Positions 1-8,313 of a stretch of DNA of 64,000 nt are shown here, one piece after another; the first letter of the stretch is position 1; every line of letters begins with the position of its first letter. A program made the position numbers and the translations under genes. The stretch is from the NCBI GenBank assembly GCA_038326025.1, contig JBBQJP010000008.1, positions 47,737-111,736 of the forward strand, given 5' to 3'. Under the pieces are notes generated by a model. That model did no database searches. It saw only the letters and a list, made by a program, of their open reading frames with translations, and was not told where the DNA came from. This DNA is from CAISIP01 sp038326025 (GTDB taxonomy: Bacteria > Pseudomonadota > Gammaproteobacteria > Burkholderiales > Burkholderiaceae_C).

Positions 1-1
1 G

Positions 2-277
2 CCAACCATGGCCGAGAGTGGTGTGCCCGAACTCAAGGGTTTCGAAGCCGTGGGCTGGCTCGGTTTGATGGCGCCCAAGGGCACACCTGCCGACATCCTG
101 CAGCGCCTGAACACCGAAGTTGTCAGCCTGCTCAAGGGTGAGTCGCTGGGCAAATTCATCCGCGAGCGCGGGTCCGAGCCGGCGCCCATGACCGGTCCCG
201 AGTTCGACCGATTCGTGGCTGACGAGATCCGCAAATGGGGTGACGCGGTGAAGGCGTCGGGCGCGTCCGCTGAGTAG
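2..277 (+). CDS. Bug-family (TctC) solute-binding protein, C-terminal fragment
   Basis: Only the last 92 codons are in the window; the frame is open to the left edge, so the ATG at 8 is not the start. The residues PTMAESGVPELKGFEAVGWL, followed by APKGTPADILQRLN and an ending with EIRKWGDAVKASG, match the C-terminus of Bug periplasmic receptors of tripartite tricarboxylate-type transporters (family knowledge). These bind carboxylates or related small acids in the periplasm, and Burkholderiales carry very many of them, often without adjacent membrane subunits. The ligand cannot be inferred from this fragment. No terminator is obvious before the convergent AraC gene at 329. Confidence 0.9.
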   Translation, partial: PTMAESGVPELKGFEAVGWLGLMAPKGTPADILQRLNTEVVSLLKGESLGKFIRERGSEPAPMTGPEFDRFVADEIRKWGDAVKASGASAE

Positions 278-328
278 GCCCGATTCGGGTGACGCTGCCT
301 TGCGTGCTGGCAAGCGGGCGTCGCGTGC

Positions 329-1189
329 TCAGCGTCGGAAGGCGCTGGGGGCCTGCCCCATCGCGCTGCGGAACATGGCGCTGAAGGCGCTGTCACTGGT
401 GTAACCGCTGGCGGCGGAAACCTGTGCCACTGGCGCGCCCCGCGCCAGCATCGGCAGCGCACGCGCCAGCACCACTTGCTGGCGCCAATGCTGGAAGCTG
501 GTGTCGAGTTCGCTGCGGAAAAGGCGCGCAATCGTGCGTTCGCTGGCGCCCACGTCACGCGCCCATTCGGCCAGTGTGGCGCAGCGGGCCGGCGCCTGCA
601 TCACTGCCTCGCACAACATGCGCAGGCGGTTGTCGCCGGTCTGCGGATGGGGCAGCGGAACACCGAGTTGCTGCATCGGCGCCTGCGCCAGCTCGCTGAG
701 CACCAGCGCGGCAATCAGGGACTCGCGGGCCGCGGCTTTCGCCGGGTCGACCGGCGATCCGGCCAGTTCGCCACCGACCTCATCGAGTGCCCGAACCAAC
801 TCGCGCAGCAATGTAGACACCACCAGCATCCTGCAGGTCTGCCAGCCGACAGGTACGACGTCGGCATGGATGTACAGGGTACAAAAGGCGGCATCTTCCA
901 GCGCGTTGACCGAATGGCGCACGCCGGGCGCGATCCATACCGCACGCGAAAACGGGACGATGTAGCTGACCGTGTCGTGGTTATCTGCACTTTGCGCCGC
1001 GGTCACTTGCAGCACGCCGCTGGCGCAATACGCCAATTGCGCCCAGCCATGGTGGTGCGGTTCGAAGTGGGTGTCGGCCGGCAGTGCGCGGGCGCGCACG
1101 CGCACCGGACGATCAGCGCTGGGCCGGAACGCATCGGTGTCGCCAACGGGCGTCAGTGAAGCCGAAAGCGTTGACTTGGGACGTGCCAT
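329..1189 (-). CDS. AraC-family transcriptional regulator (NimR-like)
   Basis: 286 aa. The N-terminal half is a cupin-like sensor: HHHGWAQLAYCASGVLQV (about residues 45-62) and RAVWIAPGVRHSV resemble NimR/YeaM-type regulators. The C-terminal 100 residues form the double helix-turn-helix of AraC proteins (LAEWARDVGASERTIARLFR, then a second HTH ending GYTSDSAFSAMFRSAMGQAP). It is transcribed divergently from the MFS transporter at 1267 with 77 bp between the starts, the usual layout for a regulator controlling its own exporter or importer. The inducer is unknown. The start ATG at 1189 has only a weak ribosome site. Confidence 0.85.
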   Translation of the reverse strand: MARPKSTLSASLTPVGDTDAFRPSADRPVRVRARALPADTHFEPHHHGWAQLAYCASGVLQVTAAQSADNHDTVSYIVPFSRAVWIAPGVRHSVNALEDAAFCTLYIHADVVPVGWQTCRMLVVSTLLRELVRALDEVGGELAGSPVDPAKAAARESLIAALVLSELAQAPMQQLGVPLPHPQTGDNRLRMLCEAVMQAPARCATLAEWARDVGASERTIARLFRSELDTSFQHWRQQVVLARALPMLARGAPVAQVSAASGYTSDSAFSAMFRSAMGQAPSAFRR

Positions 1190-1266
1190 GATGTTTGGCT
1201 GAAATTCGACGAATATTGGCGATCCATCGCAAATGCGAATCGACGCAACATCTTACGATAGGCACC

Positions 1267-2538
1267 ATGAGTTCCCCAGCACTACCGGCCACGGCGCAAT
1301 TGCCTGACAACAGCCGAAAGCAGGACGCCGCGGTGATTGGCCTGGTCGGCGTTGCGCACATGATCAGCCACTTCAGCCAGTTGTTGCTGGCGCCGCTATT
1401 CCCGTGGCTCAAGGACGTGTTTCAGGTCAGCTACACCGAGCTGGGCTTTTTGATGACGCTGTTTTTCGTGGTCTCGTGTGCGGTGCAGACCACATCGGGT
1501 TTCCTGGTCGACCACTTCGGTCCCAGGCCCATCCTGTTTGCCGGCCTGTCCTTGATCGGTCTGGCGGCGATGGGATATGCCAGCAGCACCAGTTACGCGA
1601 TGCTGGCGGCATCGGCGATCGTGGGCGGCATCGGTAATGGCGTATTCCATCCGGTCGACTACACCTTGCTCAACCGCAAGATTCATCCGCAACGCCTGGG
1701 CCATGCCTACAGCGTGCATGGCATCACCGGCAGCCTGGGCTGGGCATTGGCTCCGGCAATGCTGGTGCCGATCACGTTGTTGGCGTCATGGCGCGTCGCG
1801 TTGGTCTGCGCCGGTGTTCTGGCTTGGTCGGTGTTGCTGCTGGTTTGGTTGAATCGCAAACAACTGGTGTTGCCGCCAACTGCGGCGAAGGACGGCATAT
1901 CGCGCACGGCAGGTGCACAGACCGCGGGTACCGGCGAGGGGAGTCTCGATTTCCTGCGTATTCCCGCCGTGTGGATGTGCTTCGCGTTTTTCTTTTTCTA
2001 TGCAATGGCGCTGAGCGTGGTGCAGGCGTTTGCACCCGAGGCCGCGCGCCAATTGCATGACTTTCCGCTGGCGCTGGTGGCCGCGTGCCTGACCATCTAC
2101 ATGGTTTGTGCGGCGGCGGGAATGGTGCTGGGCGGGTTTCTCGTGTCCGATCCGTCGCGCTGCGAGCGCATCGTGGGTGCCGGCTTTGGTATTGCAGCCT
2201 GCGTGGCCGCCATCATCGGATTTGCGCCGGTGCCGGGCATGGCAGTGCCGGTGCTCTTCGGCATCATGGGTTTCAGCAGCGGCATTGCCGGTCCGTCGCG
2301 GGATCTGCTGGTCAAGAGATCCACGCCGGAGAACGCCACCGGCAGGGTCTACGGCGTGGTGTATTCCGGGTTAGACATCGGCCAGGCCGTAGCACCGTTG
2401 ATTTTCGGGCGGCTGATGGACCATGGCAGCTACCAGGGCATCTGGCTGGGGCTGATGATCGTCCAGGGCATTTTGATCTTCAGCGCATTCCGGGTGCGTC
2501 GGGTACGTCGCACGGTGCTGGCGCCGTCGCCGGCCTGA
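1267..2538 (+). CDS. MFS transporter, Fsr-like
   Basis: 423 aa inner-membrane protein with about 12 hydrophobic segments. The segment GNGVFHPVDYTLLNRK followed by SVHGITGSLGWALAP resembles the fosmidomycin-resistance (Fsr) and related MFS branch, in which FHP and G-x-LG-x-A-x-GP motifs recur. I chose the ATG at 1267 (MSSPALPATAQ) because an earlier TTG at 1195 would place the start almost against the divergent regulator and add a hydrophilic tail unlike the family. Divergent from the AraC regulator, which probably controls it. Substrate unknown; efflux of a toxic compound or uptake of an organic acid are both possible. Confidence 0.85.
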   Translation: MSSPALPATAQLPDNSRKQDAAVIGLVGVAHMISHFSQLLLAPLFPWLKDVFQVSYTELGFLMTLFFVVSCAVQTTSGFLVDHFGPRPILFAGLSLIGLAAMGYASSTSYAMLAASAIVGGIGNGVFHPVDYTLLNRKIHPQRLGHAYSVHGITGSLGWALAPAMLVPITLLASWRVALVCAGVLAWSVLLLVWLNRKQLVLPPTAAKDGISRTAGAQTAGTGEGSLDFLRIPAVWMCFAFFFFYAMALSVVQAFAPEAARQLHDFPLALVAACLTIYMVCAAAGMVLGGFLVSDPSRCERIVGAGFGIAACVAAIIGFAPVPGMAVPVLFGIMGFSSGIAGPSRDLLVKRSTPENATGRVYGVVYSGLDIGQAVAPLIFGRLMDHGSYQGIWLGLMIVQGILIFSAFRVRRVRRTVLAPSPA

Positions 2539-2580
2539 TCCGTTCAGAACTTGCCCACATGTCCGTCGGCCGATGGGGTG

Positions 2581-3477
2581 TCAGACGGCGCTGCGGTGGC
2601 GTGTGATGCAGGTGTCGAGCACGTCGCCAATGTCGCGCTGCCACCAGTTCGCAGCCGAGAAAATTTCGACCTCGCTGTAGCCGGAGAAACCATGATCTTC
2701 GACCCAACCGCGCGCCTGCGGTATGTCGATGACACCGTCACCCATCATGCCGCGGTCGACCAACAGATCAGTGGTTGGCGTCAGCCAGTCGCAGACATGA
2801 AACGCCAGCAAGCGGTGCCGGCCGGCGCGCGCGATCTGGGCTTGAAGTTTGGGATCCCACCAGACGTGGTACATGTCGACGGCAACGCCCAGGTCGATGG
2901 GCCGCGCGTGGCTTGGCGTTGAAACCGGGTCGAGCTGGTCACAAAGATCCAGGGCCTGTTCCAGCGTGTTGACGCATGCGCGATCGGCCGCGTACATCGG
3001 GTGCAGCGGTTCAATGGCCAGTGGCATGTGGCAACTGCGGGCGTACTCGATCAGCCGGGCGATGCCGTCACTGACTTGTGTGCGTGCCTGCGCGATATTC
3101 TTGTGCGCGGCCTTGCCTTCCAGGGCACCGGGCAAGCCGCCCACCACCAGCACCAGGCATGGCGCACCCAAAGTACAGGCCTCGTCGACCGCGCGCCGGT
3201 TGTCGTCATGTGCGGCCTGCAGGCCCGCTGCATCAAGGGCCGGGAACATGCCGCCGCGGCAGTAGCCGGACAGTTCCAGTCCGTGTGCTTTGATCGTGGC
3301 TGCCACGTTCACGAGCCCGGCTGCCGCCACCTGGTCGCGCCAGGGGGCAACCGCACGGATGCCGCGTGCCGCGCAGGCGTCGAGGATGTCGATCAGCGGC
3401 ACGTCGGTGCCGCGGCTCTTGCGCACTGTGGCCGTATTGATCGACAGCCAGCGATGGTCCTGCGAGAAGTCCCTCAT
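2581..3477 (-). CDS. Sugar phosphate isomerase/epimerase-like TIM barrel
   Basis: 298 aa, xylose isomerase-like TIM barrel (AP endonuclease 2 superfamily). Family-like strands include ALDAAGLQAAHDDNRRAVDE and PLAIEPLHPMYAADRACVN (E and H expected at the metal site), VAVDMYHVWWDP and LLAFHVCDW. The ATG at 3477 overlaps the stop of the upstream DUF993 gene in an ATGA, so the two are translationally coupled; a longer in-frame opening exists but would run into DUF993. Last gene of a minus-strand operon with DUF993 and a Gfo/Idh/MocA dehydrogenase, implying isomerisation or epimerisation of a sugar or polyol intermediate. Substrate unknown. Confidence 0.85.
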   Translation of the reverse strand: MRDFSQDHRWLSINTATVRKSRGTDVPLIDILDACAARGIRAVAPWRDQVAAAGLVNVAATIKAHGLELSGYCRGGMFPALDAAGLQAAHDDNRRAVDEACTLGAPCLVLVVGGLPGALEGKAAHKNIAQARTQVSDGIARLIEYARSCHMPLAIEPLHPMYAADRACVNTLEQALDLCDQLDPVSTPSHARPIDLGVAVDMYHVWWDPKLQAQIARAGRHRLLAFHVCDWLTPTTDLLVDRGMMGDGVIDIPQARGWVEDHGFSGYSEVEIFSAANWWQRDIGDVLDTCITRHRSAV

Positions 3478-4682
3478 GCTTCGACACCGTGTATTGCCAG
3501 CAGCGCACGCATGCGGTGCGCGGCCAACTCGGATTGTTCCAGCAGATTGGCCGCGTCGGCCAGCCGGAACAGTTCGCACAGGTGCACCAGCGAACGTGTG
3601 CTTTGCTGGCCGCCGACCATCGTGAAATGGTTTTGGTGGCCATTGAGCCAGGCCATGAAGACCACGCCGGTCTTGTAGAACCGGGTCGGTGCGGCAAAGA
3701 TGTGGCGCGACAAAGCGACGGTCGGGCCAAGGATGGCGTGGAACCGATCCGTGTCGCCTTGGGCCAGCGCGGCCAGTGCGGCACTTGCAGCAGGAGCGAT
3801 CGCGTCGAAGATGCCCAGTAAGGCATCGCTTTGGCCGTGTACGGTGGCGCTACCGAAACCGTCTCCCGCGATCAATTCGGCATAGTTGAAGTCGTCGCCG
3901 GTGTACATGCGAACGCCATTGCCATCCGCGCCGCCGGTAGCCGGCAGGCGTCGGCGCATCGCGATTTCCTTGTCCTTGTCGAGCAGCGATACCTTGACGC
4001 CGTCGACCTTGTCCGCATGGGCCTGGATGATGCCCAGCGCGGTATCCGTGGCCGCGTTCAGGTCGGATGAGCCCCAATAACCCGCCAGCGCCGGGTCGAA
4101 CATGTCGCCCAGCCAGTGCAGGATCACCGGTTGGCGCGCCTGGCGCAGGATGCGGTCGTAAACGCGCTCATAGTCGGCGGGACTCTTGGCAACACGGGCC
4201 AGGGCACGGCTGGCCATGATGATGAGTTTGCCGCCGAGTTTCTCGATCGCCGCCATCTGTTCTTCGTAGGCACGGATCACGTCGTCGACCGAGCAGACAT
4301 CTTCCAGGACCAGGTGGTCGGTGCCGCAGCCCGATGCGACCAGCGCACCGGGTACGTCCTTGGCGGCGTCCAGCGAGCGGCGGATCAGCTCCAGCGAAGT
4401 GGGCCAGTCCAGGCCCATGCCGCGTTGCGCCGTGTCCATGGCTTCGGCGACTCCAAGGCCCAGCGACCATAGATGGCGCCGATAGGCGATGGTGGCGTCC
4501 CAGTCGACGGCGCTTTGCAGCCACGGGTCAATCGGGGCGCGCGGGTCGGCAACCACATGGGCTGCCGAGTAGGCAATGCGGTTGAATACGGGTCCGGACG
4601 TTGGCCGCACCGGCGGCTTGCCGCGCAAGGTATAGCGGGCCAGGTCGCCATTGGCGCCTATCAGTTGCAAAGTCGAAGTCAT
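3474..4682 (-). CDS. DUF993 family, dihydrodipicolinate synthase-like aldolase
   Basis: 402 aa. The sequence fits the DUF993 branch of the DapA/NanA (class I aldolase) superfamily: an N-terminal domain with RPTSGPVFNRIAYSAAHVVA, then the barrel with a lysine in KVDGVKVSLLDKDKE that sits where DapA relatives form the Schiff base (inference by analogy). The start at 4682 (MTSTLQLIGANGD) is preceded by AGGGA about 8 bases upstream; an in-frame start at 4772 would overlap the dehydrogenase. Its chemistry is, to my knowledge, not established. The neighbours suggest retro-aldol cleavage or dehydration of a sugar-derived acid produced by the dehydrogenase and isomerases. Confidence 0.85.
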   Translation of the reverse strand: MTSTLQLIGANGDLARYTLRGKPPVRPTSGPVFNRIAYSAAHVVADPRAPIDPWLQSAVDWDATIAYRRHLWSLGLGVAEAMDTAQRGMGLDWPTSLELIRRSLDAAKDVPGALVASGCGTDHLVLEDVCSVDDVIRAYEEQMAAIEKLGGKLIIMASRALARVAKSPADYERVYDRILRQARQPVILHWLGDMFDPALAGYWGSSDLNAATDTALGIIQAHADKVDGVKVSLLDKDKEIAMRRRLPATGGADGNGVRMYTGDDFNYAELIAGDGFGSATVHGQSDALLGIFDAIAPAASAALAALAQGDTDRFHAILGPTVALSRHIFAAPTRFYKTGVVFMAWLNGHQNHFTMVGGQQSTRSLVHLCELFRLADAANLLEQSELAAHRMRALLAIHGVEA

Positions 4683-4746
4683 GGGATATTCCCTGTGGAA
4701 GTCGCAGAAATGTGAAACGGATTCGGGTAAAGTTGGCCTTGGCCGA

Positions 4747-5913
4747 TCAGACCGATGCCAGCGGTTGCACATCCACCCAGCGCCGTTCCTTCCAGCTCTC
4801 CAAGGCTGCCTCGACCAGCTGCACGCCCTTGGCGCCTTCAGGCAGAGTCCAGCGATAGGGTGCGTCCTCGACCACGTGGCGGATGAAGTGCTCCCACTGG
4901 ATCTTGAAGCCGTTCTCGTGGACCTGCGTGTCTGGTATTTCCTGCCATTGGTCCAAGAAGTTCATGGTCTGCTTCTCGTCAGGGTTCCAGACCGGACGCG
5001 GTGTTGCCACGCGGCTTTGCGCACGGCAACTTGACAGGCCGGCCACAGCCGAGCCGTGGGTGCCGTCGACATGGAAGGTCACCAGGTCATCGCGGCGCAC
5101 GCGTGTCGCCCACGACATATTGAGCTGCGCGATCACGGGTTCGCCGTTGTGACCTACCAGTTGCGCCGTGGCATAGGCGGCGTCGTCGGCGGTGCAGGCG
5201 TATTCCTGGCCGGCTTCATCCCAGCGCGTCGGGATGTGCGTGGTCCCCAGGCAGGAAACCGACTTCACTTCACCGAACAGGTTGTCCAGCACATAGCGCC
5301 AGTGGCACATCATGTCCAGGATCATGCCGCCGCCGTCTTCCTTGCGGTAGTTCCAGCTCGGACGCTGGATCGGCTGCAGGTCGCCTTCAAAGACCCAGTA
5401 GCCGAACTCCAGGCGCACCGACAACATGCGCCCGAAAAAACCGGCGCGGCGCAACATGTCGAGCTTGCGCAGGCCCGGCAGGAACAGCTTGTCTTGTACG
5501 GCGCCATGCTTGAGACCGGACGACTGCGCCAGCCGCGCAATCTCCACCGCTTCGTTCAGGTTGGTTGCAATGGGCTTCTCGCAATACACGTGTTTGCCGG
5601 CGCGGATCGCCTTGGCCAGCAGCGTAGGACGCATCTGTGTCGTGCCGGCATCAAAGAACACCGTGTCTGTCTTGTTGGCCAGTGCAGCATCCAGGTCTGT
5701 GCCCCAGCGCGCGATGCTGTGTGCCTTGGCCAGCGCCTCTATCTTCTCGGCATTACGCCCGATGAGGATCGGGTCGGGCATGACGGTGTCGCCGTTGGCC
5801 AAGCGCACGCCGCCCTGGTTGCGGATGGCGATGATGGAGCGGATCAGGTGCTGGTTCATGCCCATGCGTCCGGTGACGCCGTGCATGATGAGGCCGAGGG
5901 TTTGTTGTGCCAT
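4747..5913 (-). CDS. Gfo/Idh/MocA family NAD(P)-dependent oxidoreductase
   Basis: 388 aa. The N-terminal Rossmann fold begins MAQQTLGLIMHGVTGRMGMN; the family hallmark CEKPIATNLNEAVEIARLAQ follows at about residues 110-129, where EKP contains the catalytic-region lysine. The C-terminal half is the alpha/beta substrate domain. Members oxidise or reduce a hydroxyl of sugars, inositols or sugar acids. It is the middle gene of the minus-strand cluster, 64 bp before DUF993, and directly follows the remains of an enolase-superfamily gene. The N-terminus is unusual in having an inserted loop (IRNQGGVRLANGDTVMPDP) before the second strand, shared, as I recall, by a Burkholderiales subfamily. Confidence 0.88.
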   Translation of the reverse strand: MAQQTLGLIMHGVTGRMGMNQHLIRSIIAIRNQGGVRLANGDTVMPDPILIGRNAEKIEALAKAHSIARWGTDLDAALANKTDTVFFDAGTTQMRPTLLAKAIRAGKHVYCEKPIATNLNEAVEIARLAQSSGLKHGAVQDKLFLPGLRKLDMLRRAGFFGRMLSVRLEFGYWVFEGDLQPIQRPSWNYRKEDGGGMILDMMCHWRYVLDNLFGEVKSVSCLGTTHIPTRWDEAGQEYACTADDAAYATAQLVGHNGEPVIAQLNMSWATRVRRDDLVTFHVDGTHGSAVAGLSSCRAQSRVATPRPVWNPDEKQTMNFLDQWQEIPDTQVHENGFKIQWEHFIRHVVEDAPYRWTLPEGAKGVQLVEAALESWKERRWVDVQPLASV

Positions 5914-5956
5914 GAAAGTACTCTTTGAAAGCAGTTAGGAAATTGTTTGCAGGTCG

Positions 5957-6313
5957 TCCCATTGCGGCGTCGCGGCGTGTGCGAAGCCTGCAGGCCTTGC
6001 GCGAGACGCCGCGATAACCCAACGCGAGGCCGCGTTCCAGCACGTCGTCCTGGTCGTCGGATTCGTCCAGGAGCACCGGATCCGTTATGCCATTCTGCGC
6101 ATGGGTGAACTGCGGTGATTTATCGAACCACTTGGGCACCAACAACTCGGCACTGGCGCCACTGAACCTGCGCCCGCCGATTTCCAGCTCAACACGGACA
6201 AACGCCTGCGGACATTGCGTCACCGTAGCTGCGCCGAAACGAAACGGCAGGCGCATCGTGACCGGGCGCTCGAACAGCGCCACCGATCGCAGCTGCGACA
6301 ACACCGTGGTCAC
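5957..6313 (-). pseudogene. Remnant of an enolase-superfamily gene (large internal deletion)
   Basis: The GTG at 6313 opens a frame whose first 70 or so residues (MRLPFRFGAATVTQCPQAFV, then SAELLVPKWFDKSP) look like the capping domain of a mandelate racemase/muconate cycloisomerase-type protein. It then jumps directly to VLLDESDDQDDVLERGLALG and YRGVSRKACR, which in intact relatives lies near the end of the barrel. About two thirds of the expected protein (normally 350-400 aa), including the metal-binding acidic residues, is missing. After about 5960 the frame runs on into the dehydrogenase gene in the wrong phase. I read it as a deletion pseudogene; a functional mini-protein is unlikely. Confidence 0.7.
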
Positions 6314-6368
6314 TGGAGCACCCTGCGGCTGCGCATTGCGGGATTCGCCTTGGGAGCGGCGCCGTGGC

Positions 6369-7199
6369 TCATGCCAGGCTGGCCCAGGTCGCACGCAGGT
6401 AGCCCGCGCTGTATGCCGCGCAGGCCGGCCCGTCAGGCTGGTAGATGAAGGGCTCCACCGCCATCCAGCCCTGGTAACCCTTGTTACGCAGCACCTGCAT
6501 TACCGGGCGCTGGGCTGTGTCGCCCTGGCCCGGGCCACGCCGGTTCTTGTCGTTGAATTGCACATGGGCAATATGGCCGCTGTCCAGGAACCGAGCCAGA
6601 ACTTCGTGCACGGGTTCGGACTCGGACTGCGATGCAGCGCTGACGTCGAGCATCGTGCGCAGCGCGGGCGAGTCGATCGCGTCGACCAGTGCCGCCGCCT
6701 GTGCCACGGTATTGATAACCGGGGTCTCCTGCGGCGACAGCGGCTCCAGGCAATACAACACACCCGCTTGCTGCGCGTGCGGTGCCAGTTGTGCGAGTGC
6801 GGCGCTCAGGCGCTCGGTAGCATCCAACACACTCTGACCGTTTTCGGGTGAGCGTTGGCGCGGCGAACCGTGCACCAGCACCTTGGCGCCGCAAGCAGCA
6901 GCAAAATCGATCAGCCGGCGCAGCAGATCGAGTGTCTTGGCCCTCAGCGCGGCGTCCGCGCAGACCAGCGACAGGCCATCGGGTTTGACCAGCAGCCAGT
7001 GCAGGCCGGAAATGACCAAGCCGTGGTCGGCCGCAATGGCCTGATAGCGGCTGGCGTCGGCCGTGGTCAAAGTCTGGGGGTCATCGGCCAGCGTGAAGGG
7101 TGAGACTTCGAGGCCGGCATATCCGGCTGCAACTGCCCAAGCGCATTGCTGCGCAAATGGCATGGGTTGTAGTACCTCGTTGCAAAGGGCCAGTTTCAT
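6369..7199 (-). CDS. Sugar phosphate isomerase/epimerase (xylose isomerase-like TIM barrel)
   Basis: 276 aa. Starts MKLALCNEVLQPMPFAQQCA at 7199 with GGAG 7 bases upstream; an in-frame opening to 7367 has no family similarity. Barrel motifs include YAGLEVSPFTL, AKVLVHGSPRQRSPENG, LYCLEPLSPQETP (metal-ligand glutamate), MLDVSAASQSESEP, HIAHVQFNDKNRRGPGQGD and GWMAVEPFIYQPDG. These are typical of metal-dependent ketose/aldose or hydroxypyruvate isomerase-like epimerases. It is the first gene of the minus-strand catabolic cluster and differs clearly from the second TIM barrel at 2581, so the pathway probably contains two distinct isomerisation steps. Substrate unknown. Confidence 0.85.
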   Translation of the reverse strand: MKLALCNEVLQPMPFAQQCAWAVAAGYAGLEVSPFTLADDPQTLTTADASRYQAIAADHGLVISGLHWLLVKPDGLSLVCADAALRAKTLDLLRRLIDFAAACGAKVLVHGSPRQRSPENGQSVLDATERLSAALAQLAPHAQQAGVLYCLEPLSPQETPVINTVAQAAALVDAIDSPALRTMLDVSAASQSESEPVHEVLARFLDSGHIAHVQFNDKNRRGPGQGDTAQRPVMQVLRNKGYQGWMAVEPFIYQPDGPACAAYSAGYLRATWASLA

Positions 7200-7415
7200 G
7201 GAGTCTCCAGTGTGCCGTTTGCGCGACTCCTGGTGGCAAGGCTGTAGACCTTGACGCCGAGAGCGGAAAAGATCAACGCCGCCACACAGGCGGAAATGGG
7301 TCGGGGGAAGAAGGGTGTCAGGCTTGCGTCCGAAAAACACAAAGCGCGGCGCAGGTTTTTCGCGCACAGTTCTCTTGCAGGAAATGACGGTGCCATGGTC
7401 AATTTGTCGCGAACG

Positions 7416-8066
7416 TCAGTTTCTCAATACATAACCCAGGATCACGTCGGTCATGTGGGACAGGCGTTCGCCTTGGGCCTTTGGGGACATCAGGTCGCGT
7501 CCGAAGATGGCTGACAGGGTGTGGTTGTTTGACAGGTAGAAGTAGGACAGGCCGGCAATGGATACATACAGCTGCAGCGGATCTACTCCGCCCCGGAAGT
7601 CGCCGCTGACACGCCCACGCTCCAAAATGGAACCCAGCGTGTCGATCAGCGGGGAATTCAGTTCACGGGCACGTTTCGATTCCGCCAGATGGCGCGCCCG
7701 GTGCAGGTTGGCGCTGTTGAGCAGGGTGAGGAACTCCGGATGTTCGAGGTAATAGACCCAGGTGAACTCGACCAACCGCCGCAAGGCCTCAATCGGCGTC
7801 ATGGTCAACAGGTTGAGCGTTCGTTCCTCCTCGCGAATGTGTTTGTAGGTTTGCTCCAGCACGGCCTGGAACAGCGCTTCCTTGTCGGTGAAGTAGTAGT
7901 AGATCAGCCGCTTGTTGACACCCGCGCGTTCCGCAATCTTTTCCATGCGTGCACCGCCAAGGCCGCTTTCGGAAAACTCGCCCTTGGCCGCCATCAGGAT
8001 GGCTTGCTGGGTCCGTTCGGCATCACGGGTACGCGCGTCCGGCGGGTCGGTGTTGGCCTGGTTCAT
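7416..8066 (-). CDS. TetR/AcrR-family transcriptional regulator
   Basis: 216 aa. The N-terminal TetR helix-turn-helix is complete (AILMAAKGEFSESGLGGARM, then IAERAGVNKRLIYYYFTDKE at about residues 45-64). The C-terminal ligand domain resembles the RutR-like group (LVEFTWVYYLEHPEFLTLL). It lies at the head of the minus-strand cluster, 216 bp before the first isomerase, and a perfect 16-bp palindrome begins 11 bp upstream of its start. It most likely represses itself and the cluster until an intermediate binds. Ligand unknown. Confidence 0.88.
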   Translation of the reverse strand: MNQANTDPPDARTRDAERTQQAILMAAKGEFSESGLGGARMEKIAERAGVNKRLIYYYFTDKEALFQAVLEQTYKHIREEERTLNLLTMTPIEALRRLVEFTWVYYLEHPEFLTLLNSANLHRARHLAESKRARELNSPLIDTLGSILERGRVSGDFRGGVDPLQLYVSIAGLSYFYLSNNHTLSAIFGRDLMSPKAQGERLSHMTDVILGYVLRN

Positions 8067-8077
8067 GGCCTGAATAC

Positions 8078-8093
8078 TTCACCAATTGGTGAA
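8078..8093. promoter_or_regulatory. Palindromic operator upstream of the TetR gene
   Basis: TTCACCAATTGGTGAA is a perfect 16-bp inverted repeat located 12-27 bp upstream of the TetR-family start codon at 8066. Length, symmetry and position are what TetR-family autorepressor operators look like. I saw no second copy in front of the isomerase at 7199, so the downstream genes may be read from the same promoter. Confidence 0.75.
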
Positions 8094-8313
8094 TTAGTGT
8101 AATCGGGAATTACCCTGAATGCGAGCCGCCCGTGGTCGTCAGCGGGCGACTTGTGCGGAGTCCGTTGGGTATTGAGGATGGCCTGGCGCATTCAAAGTGG
8201 CTATCTGAACCGATGCGTTTGACCGTCAGGGTGAGTGGGCGCTGTCAGTCGCGCAGCCTCCGATCTGATGGTTCAGGTCGAACCACCGCCATGCCTGGCA
8301 AGTCGGTGGCGCG

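Noticed and set aside
7196..7402. 66-68 residue minus-strand frame with one hydrophobic stretch between the TetR gene and the first isomerase
   Set aside because: No ribosome site, no recognisable family, and it ends at the isomerase start; probably chance or a fragment too small to name.
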